Counted from the stretch's first letter, positions 1-7,333 are shown. The stretch is 13,375 nt of DNA from an uncultured Candidatus Melainabacteria bacterium (GCA_934675685.1 CAKURL010000037.1:1-13375), one strand, 5' to 3'. Program-made: numbers and translations. The notes: generated by a model not told the origin, from the letters alone.

Positions 1-7
1 TTGCCAT
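1..7 (-). CDS. Start of an unidentified gene downstream of oadG (partial)
   Basis: Only the ATG, the next codon (GCA, Ala) and one further base are inside the window. The start is supported by a good Shine-Dalgarno sequence on the minus strand (AGAAGG, plus positions 16-21), eight bases before the ATG. Product unknown. From its place after birA and oadG, a biotin carrier or decarboxylase subunit is a reasonable guess, but this is inference from context only. Confidence 0.5.
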
Positions 8-40
8 TTTTATTTCCTTCTTCTAATACTTTTTATTATT

Positions 41-181
41 TTGGCTCCTGTGGGCATTTCGGCTCTGTTTCGCTCAGTCGCTCAACAGCCTCAATTGTCC
101 TACGTCGCCATCGTAGTGCTTAATCGTCAAAGCTCATCACTTTGCCGATTATCGCACCGGCTTCGCCCGCTAGACGCTAGC
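41..181. repeat. GC-rich intergenic block with several short inverted repeats; possible dispersed repeat element
   Basis: Hand counting gives 76 G/C in positions 41-180, about 54%, against visibly about one third in the flanking genes. On the minus strand the block contains GCTAG-n3-CTAGC at its oadG end (169-181), the very stable mini-hairpin sequence GGCGAAGCC, CTACG-n7-CGTAG (100-116), and CTGTT paired with AACAG around the direct repeat TGAGCGA-C-TGAGCGA. No convincing protein is encoded on either strand. Base composition and structure suggest a repetitive or transferred element, or a structured RNA, rather than ordinary spacer. It supplies the last codons and the stop of oadG. Copy number in the genome is unknown. 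Confidence 0.5.
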
Positions 182-421
182 AGAAGCAACTGCAATAGCA
201 ATAGCTACTTCTGTGTCGTCTGTTGCTGTTGGTTTCTTTTTAGAAGTTTTCACTTCTTCTACTGGTGCAGGCCAGATTTTATCGATATAAGCTACGGCTT
301 TTGCCATAATCATAATTGCAAAAACAAGAATTGTTAAAAATGAAAATACAATTCCCATTCCGACAAGCATAACTACGCCGCCTTCAGTTATGCTTTGCAT
401 AACGCTTGCTGTGTCTAACAT
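170..421 (-). CDS. oadG: OadG-family gamma subunit of a sodium-pump decarboxylase
   Basis: An 83-residue membrane protein with one strong hydrophobic segment (about residues 17-40), a short charged linker containing Pro-Ala-Pro and Lys-rich stretches, and a C-terminal helix with the sequence EVAIAIAVASAS. This is the layout of OadG-type gamma chains, which anchor and assemble biotin-dependent, sodium-pumping decarboxylases such as oxaloacetate or methylmalonyl-CoA decarboxylase in the inner membrane. The ATG overlaps the birA stop by seven bases, with an AAGGAG Shine-Dalgarno inside birA, so the two are translationally coupled. The last residues (Ala-Ser-Val) and the TAG lie inside the GC-rich block, so the native tail may have been replaced. 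The family call rests on topology and the C-terminal helix. The exact substrate of the complex cannot be told here. Confidence 0.7.
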   Translation of the reverse strand: MLDTASVMQSITEGGVVMLVGMGIVFSFLTILVFAIMIMAKAVAYIDKIWPAPVEEVKTSKKKPTATDDTEVAIAIAVASASV

Positions 422-981
422 AGTTGTTCTCCTTTTATTCCATTAACTAAAAAGTTGTCATATTCTTTTTCAAAATTAGAAAATAATTTTTCTAAAAATT
501 CTTTTTTATCAACCTGTTTTTTTGTTTCTTCAAAAATAGAAGTTGCAGCTTGGTCTATCTTTTTTAAATCTTTTTCTTCGAGGTTTAAATTAATTCCGCA
601 GCCAACTATGACGCCTTTACATTTTGTGCCGATGAATTCAGATTCTGCTAAAAAGCCTGCGATTTTTTTGCCATTGATTAAAATGTCATTTGGAAATTTG
701 AAAGTGGGCTCTAAGCCATATTCTTTTATTGTATCTGCTGCAACTAGTGCGATAAATCTGGTGAGTTCGTTTAAATGAGTCAAATTAGAAGGTTTTAGAA
801 TGATTGAAATATAGACATTTCCGCCGTTTTCGTTTGAAGAAAACCAGCTTCTTTCAAATTGCCCGTGTCCTAGAGTTTGCAAATCGCAAGACACGACGTC
901 AAAATTTTCTAATTCCTCTAAATGTTGATGAGAATAGACACTTGTGGAATTTAGCTCATCAAAATGTATAACTCTGCGCAT
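415..981 (-). CDS. birA: Biotin-[carboxyl carrier] protein ligase, short form
   Basis: 188 residues from the ATG at 981. The enzyme activates biotin with ATP and attaches it to a lysine of a carrier protein. Recognisable catalytic motifs are KFPNDILINGKKIAGFLAE (about 95-113) and VIVGCGINLN (about 124-133). The N-terminal helix-turn-helix repressor domain is absent, so this is a ligase-only type. The biotinyl-AMP loop, usually GRGRRGRxW, reads GHGQFERSW (38-46), keeping only the last arginine. The protein stops where the SH3-like C-terminal domain of known ligases would begin, running straight into oadG. An upstream in-frame ATG at 1035 exists, but family alignment and the -10 box at 988-993 favour 981. 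It is probably the first gene of a birA-oadG operon that serves the carboxylase downstream. Family is certain; activity is less sure because of the loop and the missing domain. Confidence 0.85.
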   Translation of the reverse strand: MRRVIHFDELNSTSVYSHQHLEELENFDVVSCDLQTLGHGQFERSWFSSNENGGNVYISIILKPSNLTHLNELTRFIALVAADTIKEYGLEPTFKFPNDILINGKKIAGFLAESEFIGTKCKGVIVGCGINLNLEEKDLKKIDQAATSIFEETKKQVDKKEFLEKLFSNFEKEYDNFLVNGIKGEQLC

Positions 982-987
982 AAAACT

Positions 988-993
988 ATTGTA
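988..993 (-). promoter_or_regulatory. -10 box TACAAT for birA, probably leaderless
   Basis: TACAAT on the minus strand ends exactly six bases before the birA ATG at 981. Transcription would then start at or next to the A of the ATG. No Shine-Dalgarno sequence lies between them. No good -35 box is seen at 17 bases. Confidence 0.45.
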
Positions 994-1048
994 ACAAAAA
1001 GAAAAAAAATTGGTAGAAATAATTTTTTGTTTCAAAAACTTAATATAA

Positions 1049-1077
1049 TTGGAAAAAACACCTGAGTGCTTTATTAT
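1049..1077 (+). promoter_or_regulatory. Candidate sigma70-type promoter of the fliF operon
   Basis: TTGGAA (1049-1054), a 17-base spacer and TATTAT (1072-1077). This would give a leader of roughly 45 bases before the fliF GTG. It is the best-spaced pair in the 149-base divergent gap 982-1130. A second TATAAT at 1044-1049 has no partner at the right distance. No sigma28 or sigma54 flagellar promoter was recognised. In an AT-rich gap such matches arise by chance, so confidence is moderate to low. Confidence 0.4.
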
Positions 1078-1130
1078 ATTATAGGGAATACTTGTAACTT
1101 CACCTTATGAAGATTTGATGGATAAAAATC

Positions 1131-2900
1131 GTGAACGAACATTTTAAATTATTAATTGATGACATAAAAAAACTTTGGGAAAAGTTGGATATAAACCAAA
1201 AGTTCTCAATAGCGGCACTTTTAGTGGCTATGCTTGTTGTGGGGATTTTCTTTATTTTTAAAGCGACTGAGCCAAATTGGACAGTTTTATATTCAGACCT
1301 TTCTAAACAAGATGTTGCAGCAATCACAGAAAGCTTCAAAAAAAGCGGCTATGCTTATAAGCTTTCCGAGGACAAAACTTCTATTTTGGTTCGAAATCAA
1401 GATAAAGAAGATTTGAAGTTTTTTGTTGCTGAAAATGACCTTATAAAAGATTCCTCTGGAGGCTTTGAGCTTTTAGATAATCTTCAATTGGGCTCTACTG
1501 ATTTTAAAAATAAATTAACGAAACAAAGAATTTTTCAAGGAGAATTAACACGCTCCATTGAAAAAATCCAAGGTGTGAAAAATGCAAAAGTGCAATTAGC
1601 AGAGCCGGAGCGCTCTATCTTTACAGACGAAGACGAAGAGCCTTCTGCAAGCGTAGTTTTGGTTTTAGATCAAGGGGTGCGCTTAAAAGCGAGTCAAATT
1701 TTAGCTATCAAAAATTTAGTTGCATATTCTATTCCAAGGCTCACAAATGACAGAGTGTTTTTAACAGACCAATTTGGAAATGTTTTATCCGAAGATGTTT
1801 CTAAAAATTCGACTGACATGCAAAGCTATAGGACGAATTTTGAAAAAGAAGCTGCAAAAAAAATCAAAGATACCTTAGAAACAATCATGGGAAAAGATAA
1901 CGTTTCTGTTCAAGTTTCGACTGTTATGGACTTCAACCAAACAAGAGCAACAATAGAAAGCTATACTCCAAATAAAAACGATAATGCTGGGGTGATTTTA
2001 TCTCACCAAGGGGAAAAAGAAGTTTATTCTAACCCTCAACAGCTTCCATCAAACCAAAAAGAAAAATCCACTTTTGATTCTCAAGATTCTCAAACACAAA
2101 ACACAATAGAAGACCAAGCGAACAGAGTAAGCCAAGTGCAAGCGCAAAACCCAAATATAGATGAACAAGCGGCAACTCAGCTTGCGCAAGACCCAAATGT
2201 GGCTTCTGCGCCATTGAATCAAACTCCAAACAAAACAAACAATTTTGAAGCAAGTTCGGCTAATGGCTCTGATAATGATGTTCGAAAATTGAGCTATGAA
2301 AAAGAAAAATCTGCAACACAATACGCAGTGACAAAAGAAATTAAACAAGTAGTCTATGCTCCAGGGGCAGTGACCAAGATGAGCGTTGCTGTTGCGGTGA
2401 ATAAAATGCTCACAGACGACGAAAAAACGCAAATTGAAAATTTAGTCATAGCGGCGTCTGGGCTTGATACTTCAAGAGGAGACGTTGTAAACGTTACAAG
2501 CCTTAAGTTCACAGGAATAGATAATTCAGAAGAAATCAAACAAGACAAAGAACAACAAAAAGAATTTATTTTAGAAATTTTAACTTTCATCTTTAAAAAC
2601 GTTTCTCCTGTTGTGATTATCTTGCTTTTAGGCTTGATGGCATTGCATAACTTTGGAAATTTATTTAGAGAACCAAAAAAACAAGAAGAGGAAGCAAAAA
2701 AAGAAGAGGAAGAAATGCAAATTCCTACTTTCGACCCTTATTTGGCGCTTCAACAAAACAAAACAAACCCAGAAGATTTTTATCAACAAGATACACAATA
2801 TGCTTCTGCAATTGATAAAAAGAAAAGTGAAATCATAAACATGGTTTTAGGCGACCCAGAAGAAGCCGCGAGGGTTTTAACTTCATATATTAAAGAATAG
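1131..2900 (+). CDS. fliF: Flagellar MS-ring protein FliF
   Basis: 589 residues, the usual FliF size. FliF forms the MS ring in the inner membrane, the base on which the rotor switch and export gate assemble. Visible parts in order are: TM1 at about 25-44; the YscJ/FliF-type ring domain (about 45-220, with TVLYSDLSKQD and KVQLAEPERSIF); the second ring region; a Gln/Asn/Thr-rich low-complexity linker (about 300-375); TM2 at 491-512; a Lys/Glu-rich cytoplasmic tail; and the terminal FliG-binding segment DPEEAARVLTSYIKE (575-589). The GTG start gives the family-typical N-terminus MNEHFKLLIDDIKKLWEKL; nearby ATGs at 1106 and 1117 are out of frame. No strong Shine-Dalgarno is seen. It is the first gene of the fli block; fliE and flgBC, often found upstream, are not here. 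Confidence 0.96.
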   Translation: MNEHFKLLIDDIKKLWEKLDINQKFSIAALLVAMLVVGIFFIFKATEPNWTVLYSDLSKQDVAAITESFKKSGYAYKLSEDKTSILVRNQDKEDLKFFVAENDLIKDSSGGFELLDNLQLGSTDFKNKLTKQRIFQGELTRSIEKIQGVKNAKVQLAEPERSIFTDEDEEPSASVVLVLDQGVRLKASQILAIKNLVAYSIPRLTNDRVFLTDQFGNVLSEDVSKNSTDMQSYRTNFEKEAAKKIKDTLETIMGKDNVSVQVSTVMDFNQTRATIESYTPNKNDNAGVILSHQGEKEVYSNPQQLPSNQKEKSTFDSQDSQTQNTIEDQANRVSQVQAQNPNIDEQAATQLAQDPNVASAPLNQTPNKTNNFEASSANGSDNDVRKLSYEKEKSATQYAVTKEIKQVVYAPGAVTKMSVAVAVNKMLTDDEKTQIENLVIAASGLDTSRGDVVNVTSLKFTGIDNSEEIKQDKEQQKEFILEILTFIFKNVSPVVIILLLGLMALHNFGNLFREPKKQEEEAKKEEEEMQIPTFDPYLALQQNKTNPEDFYQQDTQYASAIDKKKSEIINMVLGDPEEAARVLTSYIKE

Positions 2901-2909
2901 GAAATTAAA

Positions 2910-3932
2910 ATGGCAAATATACGCTTAGAACAAATGTCTCCAACCCAAAAAGTCGCAGCGCTTTTAATCACGCTGGGGCCTAATACGGCAGCTGAAATCT
3001 TGAAAAATATCGAAGACGACGCAACATTAGAACAAATCACGATTGAAATTGCGGGCTTAAATAAACTTCCTCAAGAAATCATAGAAGCAATTGTGGACGA
3101 ATTCCACACAGTCTTTCAAGCTTCTTCTGTTTTGGCAGCAGGCGGCATGTCTTATGCTCGTGAGCTTTTAGAAAAAGCTTATGGGGCTTCTGAAGCGGAT
3201 AATATTTTAAATAGATTAGTTACGATTTTAAATTCAAATCCTTTCCAATTTTTTAACGAAGCAGACCCAATCCAGCTTGCGACATCTTTCCAAAACGAAA
3301 ATCCGCAGTTGATTGCGCTGATTTTAGCATATCTAAAGCCGGAACAATCGGCAAAAATCTTGAATTATCTTGCTCCTGCTGTGCAACATAAAGTTGCGCT
3401 CAAGATTGCCCAAATGGAGACCACAAACCCAGACGTTATTTCAGAAGTTGAAAAAATCGTGGAATCAAGATTTTCTACTATTGTTGCGACAGACTTTTCT
3501 AAAGCAGGCGGCACTAAAGCTCTTGCAAATATCTTAAATAGCACAGATAGAGCGACAGAAAAAAATGTCATAGAACAAATGGAAATGGAAACGCCAGAGC
3601 TCGCAGAGGACGTAAGAAGCCTTATGTTTGTGTTTGAAGATATTATCCAGCTTGATGATTCTTCTATCCAAAGAGTTTTAAGAGAAATTGATTCAAAAGA
3701 TTTAGCGACTTCTTTGAAGGGAACCAAAGAAGAAGTTAAGCAAAAAATCTTGAAAAATATGTCAGAGCGTGCTCAAGCAGTGCTTTTAGAAGATATGGAA
3801 TACATGGGCCCAATTCGCTCTAAGGAAGTGCAAAAAGCTCAATCTAAAATTGTGGGCGTAATTAAAGCGCTCGAAGCTGTGGGCGAAGTTGTGATTTATC
3901 GAAATGAGCAAGAGGACGAAATGATTGAGTAA
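2910..3932 (+). CDS. fliG: Flagellar motor switch protein FliG
   Basis: 340 residues, full length. FliG sits on the cytoplasmic face of the MS ring, binds FliF by its N-terminal domain and takes torque from the stator through its C-terminal domain. Visible landmarks are the N-terminal domain (1-110), the EHPQ-type motif as ENPQ (130-133), the Gly-Gly hinge (200-201), the MFxF motif as MFVF (239-242), and the charged torque helix (about 280-303). That helix carries Arg287, Glu294, Asp295 and Arg303, matching the conserved charge pattern of the family. It starts nine bases after fliF. Its end overlaps fliH by eight bases, so the two are translationally coupled. Nothing in the sequence suggests loss of function. 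Confidence 0.97.
   Translation: MANIRLEQMSPTQKVAALLITLGPNTAAEILKNIEDDATLEQITIEIAGLNKLPQEIIEAIVDEFHTVFQASSVLAAGGMSYARELLEKAYGASEADNILNRLVTILNSNPFQFFNEADPIQLATSFQNENPQLIALILAYLKPEQSAKILNYLAPAVQHKVALKIAQMETTNPDVISEVEKIVESRFSTIVATDFSKAGGTKALANILNSTDRATEKNVIEQMEMETPELAEDVRSLMFVFEDIIQLDDSSIQRVLREIDSKDLATSLKGTKEEVKQKILKNMSERAQAVLLEDMEYMGPIRSKEVQKAQSKIVGVIKALEAVGEVVIYRNEQEDEMIE
3911..3916 (+). promoter_or_regulatory. Shine-Dalgarno that decides the fliH TTG start
   Basis: AGAGGA inside the fliG 3' end, eight bases before the TTG at 3925. No ATG or GTG lies at a better distance in the fliH frame. Confidence 0.6.
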
Positions 3933-4842
3933 GATAAATAACAATAAAATAAATTTTGACGATGACGATTTTCTTGTTGATTTCGATTTAAATAAAAAAA
4001 ATTCTAAAAAAGAAGAACCAAAAAAAGAAACTCTAACTCAAGAAGAGCTTGAACACAATCGTTCTTTAGAGCAAAGACAAGAAATTCTTTTTGGTGCGCA
4101 AAAAGAAGCACAAGAAATCATAGAACAAGCGCAAAAAGAAGCCCAAGAAATCTTGAAAAATGCAAAAGAAACTTCTTCAAAAGAAAAAGAAGAAATAGAA
4201 GAATTGGCTTTGAGTACAAAACAAGATTTAGAAGAAGAAAAAGAAAAGATATTAGAGGAAGCAAAAAAAGAAGCACAAGATTTGTTGACAAATTCAAAAG
4301 AAGAATTGGAAAATATCAGAATTAAAGCGACAAATGACGGTTATCAAGACGGTTATCAAGATGGCTTAGGAAAAATCCAAGAAGAATTAGAAGAAAAAAT
4401 CCAAAATTTTGATAAATTTTTGCTTATTCAAGAAGAAGCAAAAGAAAAGCTTTTAAAGTCAGCAGATAAAGACATCTTGGATATTATAATTGCGATTTCA
4501 AAAAAAATTCTTTTGAAAGAAATAGATGGCGCTATTTTAGAAAATATCATCAAAAAGACGATTTCAATGCTCGAAAAAAAAGAAGAAGTAAACATTATTT
4601 TGAGCGAAAATTATGCTCGTTTGCTTTTGGAATTGCAAAATAAATCCTTAAATGAGGACGAAAAAGAGCTAAAATTTGAGGATTTTAAACAATATCAAGG
4701 TTTCAACATCATTTATAATAAATCTTTTGCGCCTGACACAATAATTGTCGAAAACCCAAAAGAAAGGTTTGACGCTTCTATAAATACTCAACTGGACAAC
4801 TTAATTAGAGATATTTTGGAAAACAATTCTAAAGATATTTAA
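3925..4842 (+). CDS. fliH: Flagellar export ATPase regulator FliH
   Basis: 305 residues from a TTG start that overlaps the fliG stop. FliH dimerises, binds the FliI ATPase and docks it to the export gate; it resembles the peripheral stalk of V/F-type ATPases. An acidic N-terminus (FDDDDFLVDF) is followed by a long coiled coil of Glu/Lys/Gln/Ala with 11-residue repeats (AQKEAQEIIEQ at 58-68, AQKEAQEILKN at 69-79, a third copy near 113-123). Then comes the family hallmark GYQDGYQDGLG (139-149) and the globular C-terminal FliI-binding domain (about 175-300). Position between fliG and fliI agrees. The N-terminal coiled coil is on the long side for the family. Low-complexity sequence makes residue-level comparison unreliable, but motif plus synteny give a firm call. 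Confidence 0.9.
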   Translation: MSKINNNKINFDDDDFLVDFDLNKKNSKKEEPKKETLTQEELEHNRSLEQRQEILFGAQKEAQEIIEQAQKEAQEILKNAKETSSKEKEEIEELALSTKQDLEEEKEKILEEAKKEAQDLLTNSKEELENIRIKATNDGYQDGYQDGLGKIQEELEEKIQNFDKFLLIQEEAKEKLLKSADKDILDIIIAISKKILLKEIDGAILENIIKKTISMLEKKEEVNIILSENYARLLLELQNKSLNEDEKELKFEDFKQYQGFNIIYNKSFAPDTIIVENPKERFDASINTQLDNLIRDILENNSKDI

Positions 4843-4851
4843 GCGATTAAT

Positions 4852-6154
4852 ATGATAAATAAAGAAAAAATAAAAAATATCATAGAAAATTCAAAAACGA
4901 TTTCAAAAATTGGAAAAATTATAGAAATCATTGGGCTTACGATAGTCGCCGATGGGCCTATGGGCTCCATTGGAGACTTGTGTTATATTCTTCAAGACGA
5001 AGAAAAAATAGAAGCTGAAATCGTGGGCTTTAGAAAAGATTGTATTCTTTTAATGCCATTAGGTTCCATGGAAGGCCTAAAAGCAGGGGCGATGGTTGTA
5101 AACACGGGAGCTTCTATGAAGGTGAAAGTTTCAGAGAGCCTTTTAGGAAGAGTGTTAGATGGGCTTGGAAACCCATTAGACGGAAAAGAAGAAATAATAG
5201 CGGACGATTATTATCCGACAAACGCGAAAATCATCAACCCCATGGAAAGAAAGCCGATAGATGAAGTCTTGCCTTTAGGTTTAAAAGCGATTGATGGCTT
5301 AAACACCATAGGAAAAGGTCAAAGAGTGGGGATTTTTGCGGGTTCCGGTGTTGGAAAATCAACCACACTTGCAATGATAGCGAAAAATACAACAGCTGAT
5401 ATAAATGTAATTGCGCTTATCGGGGAGCGCGGAAGAGAGGTTCGAGAATTCATAGAGCACACTATGGGGGTAGAAGGTATGAAGCGCTCTATAGTGGTCT
5501 GCGCGACTTCAGAGCAACCTGCATTAGTCAAAATTAAAGCTTCTTTTGTTGCTTGTGCGATTGCAGAATATTTTAGAGACAAAGGAAAAGATGTCTTATT
5601 TATGCTAGATAGCGTAACTCGTATCGTTAGCTCAAAGAGAAGTAGGGCTTGCTGTGGGCGAGCCTCCGGCTACTCGGGGCTATACTCCTTCTGTTTTTGC
5701 TCTTTTGCCTAAGCTTTTAGAACGAGCTGGCGCAAATAAATATGGAACAATCACGGGGTTATATACGGTTCTTGTCGAAGGGGACGATATGAACGAACCT
5801 GTAGCGGACGCAGCAAGAAGCATTTTAGATGGGCACATTGTGTTATCTAGAGCGCTTGCGCACAAAAACCACTACCCTGCAATCGACGTTTTGGCGAGCA
5901 TTTCTCGTGTTATGAATAATATTGTTTCTGAAGAACATAAAGAAGCTGCAGGAAAAATAAGAAACATTTTAGCAAGCTATAGAAAAAATGAAGATTTGAT
6001 TAACATCGGAGCTTATGTAAAAGGGTCGGACCCAAATGTGGATAAAGCAATTGATTTAATTGACGAAGTGAATGAGTTTTTGACCCAAAGAGCCGATTAT
6101 AAAAATGATTATGAGTCGATAGTAAAAGAAATGATAGAACTTTCTTTGAAATAA
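4852..6154 (+). pseudogene. fliI: Flagellar protein export ATPase FliI, split by a frameshift
   Basis: FliI is the hexameric ATPase that energises flagellar type III export. The first part (4852-5622) codes for the N-terminal barrel, Walker A GSGVGKST (164-171), GERGREV (191-197) and Walker B VLFMLDSVTR (248-257). The frame then changes, and the conserved continuation AQREVGLAVGEPPATRGYTP resumes from 5630 in the +1 frame and runs to a stop at 6154. Normal FliI has three residues between DSVTR and AQRE (for example FAM or IAM). Here only seven bases lie between them instead of nine, a net loss of two. Without correction translation ends at 5712 with about 30 wrong residues. Joined, the product would be about 433 residues, normal size. 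Both halves look under normal selection, so this is a recent mutation, a sequencing or assembly error, or, less likely, recoding. No fliJ follows. Confidence 0.93.
5618..5629 (+). other. Frameshift site in fliI
   Basis: The downstream frame is open only from 5618 (a TAA lies at 5615-5617), and the upstream frame loses homology after the CGT codon at 5620-5622. The change therefore lies in this short stretch. The surrounding sequence AGCGTAAC-n7-GTTAGCT is an imperfect inverted repeat with one bulged base, which could favour slippage or a polymerase error. Confidence 0.85.
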
Positions 6155-6181
6155 CAAATTCTGTGTGAAATAATTTTGCGA

Positions 6182-6187
6182 TATAAT
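6182..6187 (+). promoter_or_regulatory. -10 box TATAAT for the radical SAM gene, probably leaderless
   Basis: A perfect TATAAT ends exactly six bases before the ATG at 6194, so transcription would start at the ATG. No Shine-Dalgarno fits between them. No clear TTGACA lies 16-18 bases upstream. The spacing is the same as in front of birA. Confidence 0.5.
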
Positions 6188-6193
6188 AAATCT

Positions 6194-7333
6194 ATGCTTA
6201 ATAAATCGGTGCTTTTCGATAATTTAAGAAACGCGTATTCTAAAATTTCAACAATGAGATTTTTAGAAAAAGAAGGGCGCGCGATTTTGCCTTTGAGATA
6301 TTTTTTCGAGCTCACACACCTGTGCAACTTGAATTGCCCATATTGCTACGTTGCAAAAGACAAAAAAGAAAGAATAAAAAAAGAGCTTTCTTTTGAAGAT
6401 TGGAAAAATGTAATCTCTCAAATCCCAAGATTTGGCTTCATCACCCTAGTTGGGGGCGAGCCTTTAATCAGAAAAGATTTTTCTGATATCTTATTTTGCG
6501 CTTCAAAAAGGGTGTTTGGAAAAGTGAATGTCGTGACTAATGGCGTTTTGATGGAAGAAAAAATCATTGACGATTTCATAAAATCGAAAATGCTTCTTGT
6601 GAGCGTTTCTTTGGACGGTTGGGGAAAAACACACGACCAAAATAGAGGTCAAGAAGGGATTTTTTCAAAAATCCAAGAAAACCTAGAAATTTTAAACAAA
6701 AAAAGAAAAAAATCTTTTCTGTCTCCTAAGCTTTTAGTTGACATTAAAACTATAGTTTTAAAAGACAATTTAGAAGATATTTTGAAATTATATGAATATA
6801 GCGCAAAGATGGGGTTTGAATTTTTCTCAATTTCTTTTTTGAGAAATAACAATTTGAAGCAAAATTCCCATTTAGAAGAAACTTTCGAAGAAAAATTTTA
6901 TCTTCCGGAATATAAAATAGAAAAATATTTTGATTTAGAAAAATTTAAAGAAATTTATTTTGAAATTCAAAAAATAAAAAAAACTTATGGCTTGAAAGCC
7001 CCTATTGTTCGCTTTTCTCCTAAATTCGAAAACAAAAACCCTAAAAAAGAATTTGAATTAATCAGAAGATTTTTTGAAGAATATCAAGATTTACACCCGA
7101 GAGAAATCTATAAACCTTGCTTATACCCATATTCAAACACGATAATTAACCCAAAAGGGGATATTTATCCTTGTTTATCTGTTAAAATGGGAAACGTGAA
7201 AGAGCAATCAATAAAAGAAATTTTAAACAATCCGATATATAAATGTTTTAGGAAAAACTTGAAATATTCAAAAGCTTTTTCGAGTTGTAATTTATGTTGC
7301 GAATTAACAGTGAAAGAAAGAAAAAACCAATGA
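6194..7333 (+). CDS. Radical SAM protein with a C-terminal twitch/SPASM-like cysteine region
   Basis: 379 residues from ATG 6194; a TTG at 6176 is in frame, but the -10 box favours 6194. The radical SAM cluster motif CNLNCPYC supplies Cys44, Cys48 and Cys51, followed by the SAM-binding GGEP (87-90) and the strands VNVVTNG and VSVSLDG. The C-terminal part has Cys-X12-Gly-X4-Cys (in PCLYPYSNTIINPKGDIYPC), then GNVKEQSIKEILNNP and a final SSCNLCC. This is the pattern of twitch/SPASM domains holding one auxiliary iron-sulfur cluster; the full seven-cysteine SPASM set is not complete. Such enzymes often modify peptides, proteins or small cofactors. The stop overlaps the start of the M16 peptidase gene (ATGA), so the two are translationally coupled. 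Substrate unknown. No precursor-like short gene is seen beside it. Confidence 0.88.
   Translation: MLNKSVLFDNLRNAYSKISTMRFLEKEGRAILPLRYFFELTHLCNLNCPYCYVAKDKKERIKKELSFEDWKNVISQIPRFGFITLVGGEPLIRKDFSDILFCASKRVFGKVNVVTNGVLMEEKIIDDFIKSKMLLVSVSLDGWGKTHDQNRGQEGIFSKIQENLEILNKKRKKSFLSPKLLVDIKTIVLKDNLEDILKLYEYSAKMGFEFFSISFLRNNNLKQNSHLEETFEEKFYLPEYKIEKYFDLEKFKEIYFEIQKIKKTYGLKAPIVRFSPKFENKNPKKEFELIRRFFEEYQDLHPREIYKPCLYPYSNTIINPKGDIYPCLSVKMGNVKEQSIKEILNNPIYKCFRKNLKYSKAFSSCNLCCELTVKERKNQ

Noticed and set aside
41..337. Plus-strand reading frame over the GC-rich block and oadG
   Set aside because: It runs antisense through the oadG coding region, has no ribosome binding site and gives a Ser/Cys/Phe-rich protein without recognisable features.
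1021..1130. Sigma28 or sigma54 flagellar promoter before fliF
   Set aside because: No TAAA-n15-GCCGATAA-like or GG-n10-GC pattern was found in the gap; only a sigma70-like pair is seen.
2029..2590. Long antisense reading frames inside fliF
   Set aside because: They arise from the Gln/Asn/Lys-rich codons of the FliF linker and have no family features or start signals.
5618..5629. Programmed +1 ribosomal frameshifting in fliI
   Set aside because: No known slippery motif (such as CUU-UGA or CUU-AGG-C) or nearby stimulator is present, the joined product would be one residue short in a conserved place, and FliI is not known to be recoded. A mutation or sequence error is simpler.
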